Positions 1 to 9,234 of a stretch of 59,344 nt of DNA are shown here, one piece after another. The stretch is taken from positions 1-59,344 of the forward strand of contig NCEM01000024.1 in assembly GCA_002280725.1 (NCBI GenBank). The letters are read 5' to 3'. The notes below the pieces were generated by a model. It searched no databases and was not told where the DNA came from. It worked only from the letters and a program-made list of their open reading frames with translations. The position numbers and the translations under genes are program-made. This DNA is from Alphaproteobacteria bacterium 32-64-14 (lineage in GTDB: Bacteria > Pseudomonadota > Alphaproteobacteria > Caulobacterales > Hyphomonadaceae). Every line of letters starts with the position of its first letter. The stretch's first letter is position 1.

Positions 1-1451
1 CCCATCGGCACGGTGATGTGCGGATAGCCGGACACCGCGGCAAGACTCGACGATGATCCGATGAAGTGATCGCCGGTCACGGGGTCGGTCGGCCATGCCG
101 GTCCGCCCGTCGGCGCGACAAGCGCGATCACACTGTTGGCCGCCAACAGCCGGTCGATACCCTCAGGCCCCGCCATGCGCGCAGCCTTGGCCTTCGCGTC
201 GAGATAGGCCTGGTCGGTCAGCAGCGGCGCCTTGGCGGCCTGCTCGAACGTGTCCTGCCCGAAGAACTCCAGTTCGGCGGGCGTTGCGGCGTTGAACGCG
301 ATCAAATCGGCCAGCGTGCGCGTCTTCACCGCGGCGGGCGCCGTGGCGAGATAGGCGTCCACCCCGGCGCGAAACTCTGCCAGCAGCACGGTGAATTCAG
401 CCGCGCCCATGGCGCGTGTGTCGCCGCCGAACGCATCGATCTCGACCAGGATCGCGCCGGCCTCCTTGAGAACTTCCAGCGCCTCGGCGAAAGCTGCGTC
501 CGTCACCGTGTGATAGCCTGCCTCGAACCTCGCAACGCCGATCCGCTTGCCGGTCAGCGCCCCGGCATCCAGCGCAGCGACATAGTCCTGCTTGCGCGCA
601 TCGGCCTCAACGGTTGCTGCATCAGCCGGGTCGGACCCCGCAATCACGGACAGCAGCAGCGCCGCGTCCGCAACGGTCAACACCATTGGCCCGGCCGTAT
701 CCTGCGTCGCGCTGATCGGCACGATGTGTGTGCGCGAGACGAGACCCACAGTCGGCTTCAGCCCGACAATCCCGTTGGCGGAGGAGGGGCAGACGATCGA
801 CCCATCCGTCTCTGTCCCGATGGTCGCCGCCGCCAGCCCAGCCGCCATTGCCGCACCCGAACCGGCGGACGACCCGCACGGATTGCGATCGAGCACATGG
901 GGGTTGCGGGTCTGGCCGCCCACCGCGCTCCAGCCCGAGGTGGACGATCCCGACCGGAAATTGGCCCACTCGCTCAGATTGGTCTTGCCCAGAATCACCG
1001 CTCCCGCAGCCCGTAGGCGCTCCACCAGCGGCGCGTCCCGCCCCGTAATGTTGAGCTGAAGGGCCAGCGACCCTGCCGTGGTCGGCATGGGATCGGCGGT
1101 GTCGATATTGTCCTTGAGCAGGATCGGAACGCCATGCAGCGGGCCTTTTGCAATGCCCTCCGCCAGCAGCGCATCAAGCGCCTTGGCGTCCGCCAGCGCG
1201 TTCGGGTTGATGGCCAGAACGGCGTTCAGCATCGGCCCGGCGTCGTCAACGGCTGCGATCCGGTCGAGGAAAGCCTGCACCACGGCGGCCGATGTCGTGC
1301 GCTTGGCTGCGATGTCGGCAGCGATCGCTGTCAAGGTCTGCGGCTCGGCGACCAGCTTGGAAAAGTCATCGGGATCGGTCGCCACGGCGGGCGATTCTCC
1401 CTGGCACGCGGCCGCCAGAAAAAATGCAACGCTCACCCCAAATTTCTTCAA
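1..1451 (-). CDS. Amidase-signature family lipoprotein (3' end outside window)
   Basis: This minus-strand gene runs off the left edge, so its C-terminus is missing; 483 codons are visible. Amidase-signature hydrolases cleave amide bonds with a Ser-cisSer-Lys triad. The Lys is visible in PILLKDNIDTADPMPTTAGS, and the serine-rich loop is in NPCGSSAGSGAAMAAG followed by GTETDGSIVCPS. The best start is a TTG at 1449-1451, preceded by GGGAG. It gives a short signal peptide ending in the lipobox-like FFLAAAC, which suggests export and lipid anchoring. No ATG fits better. The substrate cannot be read from sequence. The family call is secure, and the start is moderately secure because it is TTG. Confidence 0.9.
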   Translation of the reverse strand, partial: MKKFGVSVAFFLAAACQGESPAVATDPDDFSKLVAEPQTLTAIAADIAAKRTTSAAVVQAFLDRIAAVDDAGPMLNAVLAINPNALADAKALDALLAEGIAKGPLHGVPILLKDNIDTADPMPTTAGSLALQLNITGRDAPLVERLRAAGAVILGKTNLSEWANFRSGSSTSGWSAVGGQTRNPHVLDRNPCGSSAGSGAAMAAGLAAATIGTETDGSIVCPSSANGIVGLKPTVGLVSRTHIVPISATQDTAGPMVLTVADAALLLSVIAGSDPADAATVEADARKQDYVAALDAGALTGKRIGVARFEAGYHTVTDAAFAEALEVLKEAGAILVEIDAFGGDTRAMGAAEFTVLLAEFRAGVDAYLATAPAAVKTRTLADLIAFNAATPAELEFFGQDTFEQAAKAPLLTDQAYLDAKAKAARMAGPEGIDRLLAANSVIALVAPTGGPAWPTDPVTGDHFIGSSSSLAAVSGYPHITVPM

Positions 1452-1848
1452 GTGCGCGTCTCCCGGCCTCTGGGCGAACCACACCACCGCCTGATCCGCG
1501 TGTCGAGCGGTGTGTTTTGCTAGGCCTCCGGTCAACCAGTGTTGCTGAAATGCTAATCGGCGCCGCCGCCGCAAAAAACCCGTGCAATCGCGCATGTCCC
1601 TGCGGTTTTCGTGGTCGTCCGTGTTCCGATGATCGCCGCAGGGTATGGTTTCGGCGCCTCGAAACGCGGCCGCGTTAACTCCCGCAACCCATTGGGAGTC
1701 ATGGTGAATCGGCAAATTTTGCCGGAAACCGGATGGAAACCATTGAGTGGGAAAAGTGCCAGGGTGGAGGTCGGCTCATTGACCCCCGCGTGTGCTCTGC
1801 GCGTCGACCGAATGTCGACTTGAAGACTACGACCAGGATGGTCCGGCC
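1452..1848. other. Intergenic region upstream of the giant repeat gene
   Basis: This 397-base gap separates the amidase from the divergently transcribed repeat-protein gene, so it must hold both promoters. I see no gene in it. Two symmetric elements stand out: a hairpin with arms 1678-1683 and 1694-1699 (ACTCCC/GGGAGT), and a perfect 15-base palindrome at 1710-1724 (CGGCAAATTTTGCCG). I could not assign convincing -35/-10 boxes. Confidence 0.5.
1710..1724. promoter_or_regulatory. Palindrome CGGCAAATTTTGCCG, operator candidate
   Basis: A perfect 7-1-7 inverted repeat lies 125 bases upstream of the repeat-protein start codon. A symmetric AT-centred element in GC-rich DNA between divergent genes is a reasonable binding site for a dimeric regulator. 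No regulator is identified; this is inference from symmetry and position only. Confidence 0.3.
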
Positions 1849-4800
1849 ATGTCTATCTCCTCGCTGTCGGTCGCGCAGATCCGCGCACTCTCCACGACGG
1901 CCATCCAGTCACTTTCGACGACGTCGATCCAGTCACTGACGACCACGCAGGTCGCGGCCTTCACCACAACGGGGATCGGGGCCTTCAACTCCACCCAGTT
2001 CGGTGACTTCTCCACCACGCAGGTGAGGGCGCTCGCTACCACCCAGATCCCCTCGATCAATTCGAGCGTCACTTTCACCTCCAACCAGCTACTCGTCCTT
2101 AGCGCCCAGCAACTCGGAACCCTGGCCACGGCGCAGGTTGCCGGCATTGAAACGACCGCGGTTGCGGGCTTCTCGGTCACGCAAATCGGCGGTTTCTCGT
2201 CGACCAGCCTGTCCGGCCTCGATGCAACCCAGGCCGGCGCGCTGACGACCACGCAGATCGGCTCGTTCTCGACCACGCAGGTCGGCGGTCTCACCGAAAC
2301 CGACATCGGCGAACTCAGCTCGACCCAGGTCAGCGCCCTGACGCGCACGCAGGTCGTCCGCCTCTCGACCGCGGCCGTCGCCGCTCTCGATACTACCCAG
2401 GTCAATGCCATCAGCTCGTCCGTGCTCCAGGCCCTAAACTCGACACAGCTGGCCGCCTTCGAGGCCGCCGACGTAGCCGAGCTGACGACCTCGCAGGTCG
2501 CCGCGCTCACGACCACGCAGATCCGCAGCCTCAACACCACCTTCATCGGCGGCCTCAGCGATTCGCAGGTTGCGGCCCTGACCACGACCCAGCTTGGCTC
2601 GCTGTCGACCACCAACCTGTCGGCCCTCGAAGCGACCCAGGCCGGCGCGCTGACGACCGCGCAGGTCCGCTCGCTGTCCACCACGCAGATGGCGGCGCTC
2701 AACGCCACCGACATGGGCGAACTGACGACCACGCAGGTCGCCGCCCTCACCAACACGCAAGCGCAGGCCCTGACCTCGACGCAGCTTGGCGGCTTCGCTG
2801 ACACGCAGATCCAGGCGCTGACGACCACGCAGGTCGCCAACCTGTCGACTACGCAGGTTCGTAACCTCACCACGGACATTCTCGGCGCGATGGAGACGAC
2901 GCAGGTCGCGGCCCTGACGGCCACGCAGGTCGGCGCGCTGTCGACCACCAACCTCAATGCGCTCGACTCCGCCAAGCTCAACACCCTGAACGCGACCCAG
3001 GTTCGTGGCCTCACGGGGACGCAGATCGCGGCGTTCAGCTCCACGGCGCTCTCGGCGCTTGATTCCACGCGCTACGGCGCGCTGACCGCCACCCAGGTTA
3101 AGTCGTTCTCGACGACGCAGATCGCGGGCATGGAAGCCTCCGACGTCGCCAAGCTCGGCACGACGCAACTGGCGTCTCTGAGCCTCGTCCAGGTCGGCGC
3201 GCTCACCGCGACCGGCATTGCCGATCTTGCCGCGACGCAAGTCCAGGCCTTCGCCACGACGCAGCTGAACGGCCTGTCCACGACCAATTTCAACGCTCTC
3301 AACGACACGCAACTCGGCGCGCTCACCACGACGCAAATCGCCGGCATTTCGACGACGCAGGCCGCCGCCTTCACGGCGACCTCGGTCTCGGCCTTCACCA
3401 CGACGCAAACGGGCGCGCTGACGGCCGCGCAACTCGGCCGCCTCAGCAGCGAAGCGATGATCGCGTTCGACGCCACGCAGTTCGCCGCTCTCAGCGCAAC
3501 GCAGGTCCGCGCCTTCACGACGACGCAGCTTGGCAACCTCGAAGCCGCTGACATCGCCGAATTCACCACCACGCAGATCTCGGGCCTCGCCACCACGCAG
3601 GTCCGCGGCCTCACGGATACCGCCGTCGCCGCACTCGCCGCCACGCAAATTGCCGCGCTCACGACTGCGCAGGTGCAGTCGCTGACCACGACGGCGTTGG
3701 TCGCCTTCGCTGACACGCAGATCGGCGCGCTGACGACCTCGCAGGTCGCCTCGCTCCTGACGTCGCAGATTGCAGCCTTCGATACGACGAATGTCTCATC
3801 GCTTGTCGCCACGCAAGTTGCCGCCCTGACGGGCGCGCAGGTCCTCGCGCTCGGCTCGACCAACTTCGCCCAGCTCGACGGCACGCAGGTCGCCGCGCTG
3901 ACGACGACGCAGATGCGCTCGCTGTCGACCACGCAGGTCGCCAACATCGACGCCGCCCAGGTCGTCTCGTTCACCACGACCCAGCTTACCCAGCTGAACG
4001 CGACGCAGATCAAGTCGCTGACCACGACGAACCTCTCGGCGCTCGACACGACGCAGATGGGCGCGCTGACCGCCACGCAGGTCGCCGCTCTGACGACCAC
4101 GCAGATCGGCGGCCTCGTCGCTGGCGATATCGGCGAAATGACCACGACGCAGGTCCAGGCGCTGCTGACGACACAGATCGGCGCGATGGGCACGGACGCC
4201 GTTTCGGCGCTGACCTCGACACAGGTTGCAGCCCTCCGCACCACGCAGGTCCAGGGCTTGACCTCGACGCAGTTCGCCGCGCTTGACTCGACCGACATCG
4301 GCGAGTTCTCGACGACCCAGCTGACCGCGCTGACGACGGCGCAGATCGCCGGCCTCACATCCACCAACGCCCAGGCCCTGACCACGACGCAGGTCGCCTC
4401 GCTGACGACCTCGCAGGTCGCCGCGCTGACTTCGACCAACGTCTCCGCGCTCGACGCGACGCAAGTCGGCGCCCTGACGACGACGCAGGTCCGCTCGCTC
4501 ACCGCCACGCAGATCGGCGGGCTTGATGCGGCGGATGTGGCTGAGTTCACGACCACGCAGATCGGCTCGCTCGCCAACACGCAGCTGACCGCTCTGACCT
4601 CGACAAACATGGCCAACATGACCGAAACGCAGATCGGCGCAATCTCGGCGATCGGCGTGAAGGTGCTCTCGACCACGAACTTCTCGGCCCTGGCTGAAAC
4701 GCAGCTGGCCGCCCTGACGACCACGCACATCGCCTCGCTCACGACGGCGCAACTGCAGTCGCTCGACTCGACCAAGTTCATGGCCTTCACCGAGACGCAG

Positions 4801-7014
4801 CTCGGCGCGCTGACGACGACGCAGGTCGCCGCCATCTCGACCACGAACCTCTCGGCGCTTGATGCGACGCAGATCAACGCCTTCCGCACCACGCAGCTCC
4901 AGACGCTGACGACGACGCAGCTCAACGGCCTCTCCACGACGGACATGGCCGAGCTGACGGCGACGCAAATCGGCCAGCTGACGACGGCGCAGGTGAGGGG
5001 CCTCTCGACCACCAATATCGGCGCCCTGTTGGATACGCAGGTTACGGCCCTGACCACGACCCAGCTGTCCAGCCTCACGACGACGAACCTGTCGGCGCTC
5101 GATGAGACGCAGATCGCCGCGCTGACCACCACGCAGGTCCGCTCACTGTCGGCAACACAGCTGACCGGCCTCAACGCCACCGACGTGGCTGAGCTGACCA
5201 CCGATCAGATCACAGCCCTGACACAGACGCAGGCCCAGGGCCTCACGTCGACGAACATGGCAAGCCTGGTCGATACGCAAATCCAGGCCTTCGGCTCCAC
5301 GGCGCTGCGCGCCCTGTCCAGCACCAACTTCGCCGCCTTCTCGACGACCCAGATCGCCGCACTGACCACGACGCAGGCCTCGTCCCTCACCAACACGCAG
5401 CTGAATGCGCTCAACTCCACCAAGTTCGGCGCGCTGCTCGAGACGCAGATCGAAGCCCTGACGACCACGCAGGTCGCCGGCATCTCGACCACGAACCTGG
5501 TCTCGCTCGATGCGACGCAACTGGGCGCCGTCACGGCCACGCAGGTTGGCGCGCTCACCGCGACCCAGCTGACCGCCCTGACGACCACCAATGTCGGCTC
5601 GCTGACGGAAACGCAGGTCGCGGCCCTCTCGCCGACGCAGATACGCTCGCTGTCGACCACCAACCTGTCGCATCTTGATGGCACGCAGGTAGCAGCCCTC
5701 ACGACGACGCAGGTTGCTGGCCTCACGACGACGCAGGCGGGTGCACTCACCTCGACCGATATCTCCGAGTTCTCGGCGGATCAGGTCGGTGCACTGACCT
5801 CGACGCTGCTGGCTCGCCTGACCACGGACGCGGTCGCCGCGCTCGACCAGACGCAAGTCGCCGAGTTCAACGCCACGCAAATCCAGGCGCTGACAACGAC
5901 GCAGCTCGCCGCGCTCGACGCGACGGACATGGGCGAGTTCACGGAAACGCAGGTCGCCAGCTTCTCGGCGACGCAGGTCCGCGCCCTCACGGCCACCGCG
6001 ATCGGCGCGCTTGCCGAAACGCAGATCGCCGCGATGACTACCGGTCAGATCGCCGCCCTGTCGACCACCTCGCTGTCCGATCTCGACACCACGCAGGTCT
6101 CGGCCCTGACGACGACGCAGGTCCGCGCCGTCACGACGGCCCAGATCGCCGCTCTGTCGACGACCGACGTGCAGGAGTTCTCGACCGATCAGGTTGCGGC
6201 CTTCACCGTCACGCAGCTTGGCGCCTTCAGCTCGACCAAGTTCGCCGCGCTGACCGACGCCCAGATCGCTGCGATGACGCTGACTCAGATCCAGTCGATC
6301 TCCGCCTCCAATCTGTCAGCGATGACGCTGACCCAGATCGGCGCGCTCAACGCGACGCACCTGGGCGGTCTCTCCACGACGCAACTGGCGGGCCTTTCTG
6401 TCACCAACCTGTCGGCGCTCGACTCGACCCAGTTCGGCGAGTTCTCGACGACGCAGGTCAAGGCGCTGACGACCACGCAGATCGCGGGTCTCGACGCCAC
6501 GGACGTCTCCGAAATGACGAACACTCAGCTCGCTGCGCTGACCACGACGCAGGTTGCGGCCTTCACCTCGACCAATGTCGCCTCGCTCAGCGACACGCAG
6601 GTCGCGGCGCTCACGGCGACGCAGCTGGGCCGCCTGTCCAACGCGGTCGTCCGCGCTCTCGACGCCACGCAGTTGGCCTCGCTTGATGCGACCCACATGC
6701 AGGCGTTCACCACGACGCAGGTGCAGAGCCTCGATGCGACCGATCTCGACGAATTCTCGGCGACCCAGGTCGCGGCGCTTTCGACCGCTCAGGTCCGCGC
6801 CATCACGACGACGGTTGTTGGCGCCCTGTCGACCACTGCCTTCTCGGCCTTCGATACGACTCAGATCGCTCAGCTGTCCGCGACGCAGATCGACAACCTG
6901 ACGACGACCAACCTCTCGGCCCTCTCGTCGACCCAGCTGATGGCCTTCACGTCCACCCAGGTCGGCGGCTTCGACGATCCGCAACTGGAAGCCTACCTGA
7001 TCGGCATCGCCTAA
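1849..7014 (+). CDS. Giant Thr/Ser-rich octapeptide-repeat protein, 1721 aa
   Basis: Function unknown. The protein parses exactly as MSISS, 8 octapeptides, a 14-residue linker (nt 2056-2097), 203 octapeptides and a 14-residue tail ending AYLIGIA. The octad consensus is [LF]-[TS]-[TA]-T-Q-[VIL]-x-[AGS], with Thr/Ser usually at positions 2-4. It has essentially no Cys or Trp, few charges, no signal peptide and no transmembrane segment. Such a regular pattern suggests a repetitive solenoid or filament. I recall similar L-T-T-x-Q octads in uncharacterised giant bacterial proteins but know no function. I start at ATG 1849, with AGGA ten bases upstream, rather than at the in-frame ATG at 1792. A terminator follows, then a GT41 glycosyltransferase that could modify the Thr/Ser residues. 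Export by a type I or other signal-peptide-independent route is possible but not shown. Confidence 0.9.
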   Translation: MSISSLSVAQIRALSTTAIQSLSTTSIQSLTTTQVAAFTTTGIGAFNSTQFGDFSTTQVRALATTQIPSINSSVTFTSNQLLVLSAQQLGTLATAQVAGIETTAVAGFSVTQIGGFSSTSLSGLDATQAGALTTTQIGSFSTTQVGGLTETDIGELSSTQVSALTRTQVVRLSTAAVAALDTTQVNAISSSVLQALNSTQLAAFEAADVAELTTSQVAALTTTQIRSLNTTFIGGLSDSQVAALTTTQLGSLSTTNLSALEATQAGALTTAQVRSLSTTQMAALNATDMGELTTTQVAALTNTQAQALTSTQLGGFADTQIQALTTTQVANLSTTQVRNLTTDILGAMETTQVAALTATQVGALSTTNLNALDSAKLNTLNATQVRGLTGTQIAAFSSTALSALDSTRYGALTATQVKSFSTTQIAGMEASDVAKLGTTQLASLSLVQVGALTATGIADLAATQVQAFATTQLNGLSTTNFNALNDTQLGALTTTQIAGISTTQAAAFTATSVSAFTTTQTGALTAAQLGRLSSEAMIAFDATQFAALSATQVRAFTTTQLGNLEAADIAEFTTTQISGLATTQVRGLTDTAVAALAATQIAALTTAQVQSLTTTALVAFADTQIGALTTSQVASLLTSQIAAFDTTNVSSLVATQVAALTGAQVLALGSTNFAQLDGTQVAALTTTQMRSLSTTQVANIDAAQVVSFTTTQLTQLNATQIKSLTTTNLSALDTTQMGALTATQVAALTTTQIGGLVAGDIGEMTTTQVQALLTTQIGAMGTDAVSALTSTQVAALRTTQVQGLTSTQFAALDSTDIGEFSTTQLTALTTAQIAGLTSTNAQALTTTQVASLTTSQVAALTSTNVSALDATQVGALTTTQVRSLTATQIGGLDAADVAEFTTTQIGSLANTQLTALTSTNMANMTETQIGAISAIGVKVLSTTNFSALAETQLAALTTTHIASLTTAQLQSLDSTKFMAFTETQLGALTTTQVAAISTTNLSALDATQINAFRTTQLQTLTTTQLNGLSTTDMAELTATQIGQLTTAQVRGLSTTNIGALLDTQVTALTTTQLSSLTTTNLSALDETQIAALTTTQVRSLSATQLTGLNATDVAELTTDQITALTQTQAQGLTSTNMASLVDTQIQAFGSTALRALSSTNFAAFSTTQIAALTTTQASSLTNTQLNALNSTKFGALLETQIEALTTTQVAGISTTNLVSLDATQLGAVTATQVGALTATQLTALTTTNVGSLTETQVAALSPTQIRSLSTTNLSHLDGTQVAALTTTQVAGLTTTQAGALTSTDISEFSADQVGALTSTLLARLTTDAVAALDQTQVAEFNATQIQALTTTQLAALDATDMGEFTETQVASFSATQVRALTATAIGALAETQIAAMTTGQIAALSTTSLSDLDTTQVSALTTTQVRAVTTAQIAALSTTDVQEFSTDQVAAFTVTQLGAFSSTKFAALTDAQIAAMTLTQIQSISASNLSAMTLTQIGALNATHLGGLSTTQLAGLSVTNLSALDSTQFGEFSTTQVKALTTTQIAGLDATDVSEMTNTQLAALTTTQVAAFTSTNVASLSDTQVAALTATQLGRLSNAVVRALDATQLASLDATHMQAFTTTQVQSLDATDLDEFSATQVAALSTAQVRAITTTVVGALSTTAFSAFDTTQIAQLSATQIDNLTTTNLSALSSTQLMAFTSTQVGGFDDPQLEAYLIGIA
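1864..6969 (+). repeat. 211 coding 24-bp repeat units in two blocks
   Basis: Eight 24-bp units (1864-2055) and 203 units (2098-6969) encode the octapeptides, separated by a 42-bp linker. No unit is lengthened or shortened within a block, so the frame and periodicity are perfectly kept. The nucleotide units are diverged from each other (for example acgacgacgcag versus acgaccacgcag), so this is an old, selected array rather than a recent slippage expansion. Confidence 0.9.
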
Positions 7015-7043
7015 GCCGCGACGGAAGAGCACATTTTAGGGGG

Positions 7044-7090
7044 CTGCGGGGCCGCCCGGGCAGGGCCGTACCCCGCAGTTTACCTTTTAT
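7044..7090 (+). terminator. Terminator after the repeat-protein gene
   Basis: The perfect stem CTGCGGGG (7044-7051) / CCCCGCAG (7071-7078) is followed by TTTACCTTTTATT. A smaller GCCCGGGC hairpin sits in the loop. It lies 30 bases after the stop codon and would separate the repeat gene's transcript from that of the glycosyltransferase. Confidence 0.75.
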
Positions 7091-7176
7091 TGAGCAACGA
7101 AATCCAATCCTGACGGGCCCGCGTCCCGGCCGGCCATCCGCCGGTGTCCCGCCGCGCGCTGACCAGGTGGACGTCG

Positions 7177-9225
7177 ATGTCTCAGAACCCGTTTCTCGCC
7201 GCCATCGAGAAGATCACGGCCGGAGGCCTCTCGCTGGAGGACCTTCTGGCGGCCTCCGGAGGACTCGAGCCCGATCAGGCGCGCCAGCTCTACCAGGTAT
7301 GGATCTCGTTCAACAAAGCGCATCCGCTGCTGTTCATCGCCCATTTCAACTGCTCCACGCTGCTCCAGCAGGTCGGCGATGAGATCGGCGGCGAAGCCGA
7401 GCTTCGTGCGGCGCTTGCCCTGAAGTCCGATTTCGCCCCCGCTGCCATCAATCTCGGCTCCAGCCTCGAACGGCAGGGCAAGGCAGGCGAGGCCGTCAAC
7501 GAATGGCGCAGCGCGCTCGACCAGATGTCCACGGTCACGGCAGACGCAATCAACTACAAGATCACGCTGCTGAAACAGATCAGCCGCGTCCTGTCCGACA
7601 ACCAGCAGCTTGCCGCCGCCGAGATCGCACTGACCCAGTGCCTCGAACTCGCGCCCGATGCGCGCGATGTCGCGGAGCAATACGTTGCCGCACGCCTGTC
7701 GCAATGCAAATGGCCGATGACGCCCGAAGGCGGCAAGTTCGCACGCCGCAGCCTCGTCTCGCGTCTCCACCCGCTCTCGGTCTGCGCCTACACCGACGAT
7801 CCGCTGTTCCAGCTTGCAGCGTCTGACAAGTATGTGCGCACCATGGCGCCGATCGAGGAGCGCACCACGCGCTTCGATCGCCGCACGGCGCCGATCGAAA
7901 CCAACCGCCGCCTGCGCATCGGCTATGTCAGCTCGGACCTGCGCCACCACGCGGTCGGCTATCTGATGGTCAACTTCTTTGAGGAGCATGACCGCAAGGA
8001 CTTCGAGGTCTTCGCCTATTACACCGGCATCAAGGCTGACGATCCGATCCAGGCGCGCATCAAGGCGAATGTCGATCACTGGCGCGATATCCGCGGCATC
8101 AGCGACGATGAAGCCGCCGCGAACATCGCGGAAGACGGCATCGATATCCTCGTCGACGTGAATGGCCACACGCGGGATGCCCGCATCGGCGTCTTCGCGC
8201 GCCGCCCGGCGCCGATCCAGGTCAACTGGCTCGGCTATCCGGGCACGATGGGCTCGTCCTTCCACCACTACATCGTGGCTGACGACTTCACGATCCCGGA
8301 CTATGCGGAGAACTGGTACTCGGAAAAAGTGCTGCGGCTGCCGTGCTATCAGCCGAACGACCGCAAGCGCATCGTCGACGACAAGCCCGTTACGCGCGCC
8401 GATTTCGGCCTGCCGGACGATGCGTTCGTGTTCTGCTGCTTCAACGCCAGCCACAAGTTCACGCGCTTCTCCTTCGATCGCTGGATGGAAATCCTGCGCG
8501 GCGCGGAAAACAGCGTTCTCTGGCTGCTCGATTATTCGCCCGAGACGAACCAGCGCCTGCGCGAGCAGGCCGAGGCCCGCGGCGTCGCCGGAACGCGGCT
8601 GGTGTTCGCGCCCAAGCTGCCGAACCCACGTCACCTTGCGCGCTACCCGCTGGCTGACATGTTCCTCGACTCGGTGCCTTACGGCGCCCACACGACGGCG
8701 TCAGACGCACTCTGGATGGGCGTGCCCGTGCTCACCTGGGCGGGCCGCTGCTTTGCCAGCCGCGTCTGCGGCAGCCTGCTGACCGCCGCCGAACTGCCTG
8801 ACCTCGTGTGCGATACGCCCGAGGCATTCGTCTCACGCGCTATCCATCTGGCCGGGGCAGGGATCGGCGAGCTTGAAATCATCCGCGCGCGCCTGCTCGC
8901 CAACCGCGATACGTGCACGCTGTTCGATGTCGCCAAGCTCTCGCGCGGCCTCGAAAACCTCTATCGCCAGATGCGCAGCGACTACATCTCCGGCAATCTG
9001 CCGCGTCCTAACCTCGCCAACCTCGAGAACTATTTCGAGATCGGCGTCGCGCAGGACCACGAAGCCCGCGAGATCGGCGCGCTCACCGACTATGACGGCT
9101 TCTACCGGGCCCAGCTTGCCCGCCGCCACTATCACCATCCCATGCCGGCCGATGATCGCCTGTGGACGGGCGAGGAAGTGGCCGAGCCCCAGCCCACAAA
9201 GATCGCTCAACAGAAAGCGGCATGA
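7177..9225 (+). CDS. GT41 O-GlcNAc-transferase/SPINDLY-like glycosyltransferase
   Basis: This 682-residue enzyme probably transfers a sugar from a nucleotide donor to Ser/Thr of cytoplasmic protein. Residues about 1-230 are helical and TPR-like (repeated A-L-x-L, A-x-x-x-G patterns). The catalytic half begins near 245. Family landmarks seen are GYVSSDLRHHAVGY (249-262, with the His corresponding to the OGT active site), YPGTMGSSFHHYI, the FNASHKF lysine (about K427) and HTTASDALWMGVPVLT (from H505) with ASRV following. These match the donor-binding motifs of human OGT by recall. Start ATG 7177 has AGGTGG seven bases upstream; an in-frame GTG at 7144 is less likely. The neighbouring Thr/Ser repeat protein is a plausible acceptor, and flagellins are another. 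Donor sugar unknown. Confidence 0.9.
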   Translation: MSQNPFLAAIEKITAGGLSLEDLLAASGGLEPDQARQLYQVWISFNKAHPLLFIAHFNCSTLLQQVGDEIGGEAELRAALALKSDFAPAAINLGSSLERQGKAGEAVNEWRSALDQMSTVTADAINYKITLLKQISRVLSDNQQLAAAEIALTQCLELAPDARDVAEQYVAARLSQCKWPMTPEGGKFARRSLVSRLHPLSVCAYTDDPLFQLAASDKYVRTMAPIEERTTRFDRRTAPIETNRRLRIGYVSSDLRHHAVGYLMVNFFEEHDRKDFEVFAYYTGIKADDPIQARIKANVDHWRDIRGISDDEAAANIAEDGIDILVDVNGHTRDARIGVFARRPAPIQVNWLGYPGTMGSSFHHYIVADDFTIPDYAENWYSEKVLRLPCYQPNDRKRIVDDKPVTRADFGLPDDAFVFCCFNASHKFTRFSFDRWMEILRGAENSVLWLLDYSPETNQRLREQAEARGVAGTRLVFAPKLPNPRHLARYPLADMFLDSVPYGAHTTASDALWMGVPVLTWAGRCFASRVCGSLLTAAELPDLVCDTPEAFVSRAIHLAGAGIGELEIIRARLLANRDTCTLFDVAKLSRGLENLYRQMRSDYISGNLPRPNLANLENYFEIGVAQDHEAREIGALTDYDGFYRAQLARRHYHHPMPADDRLWTGEEVAEPQPTKIAQQKAA

Positions 9226-9234
9226 TCTCGCCCC

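Noticed and set aside
1864..6969. CRISPR-like tandem array
   Set aside because: Units are 24 bases, contiguous, coding and diverged, with no spacers; they encode octapeptides. No cas genes.
1827..7032. Long minus-strand open frames (up to 709 codons) opposite the octad gene
   Set aside because: They are antisense shadows: the 24-base periodicity keeps stop codons out of several frames at once. Their products are low-complexity Val/Ser/Cys or Arg/Gly strings with no plausible start region.
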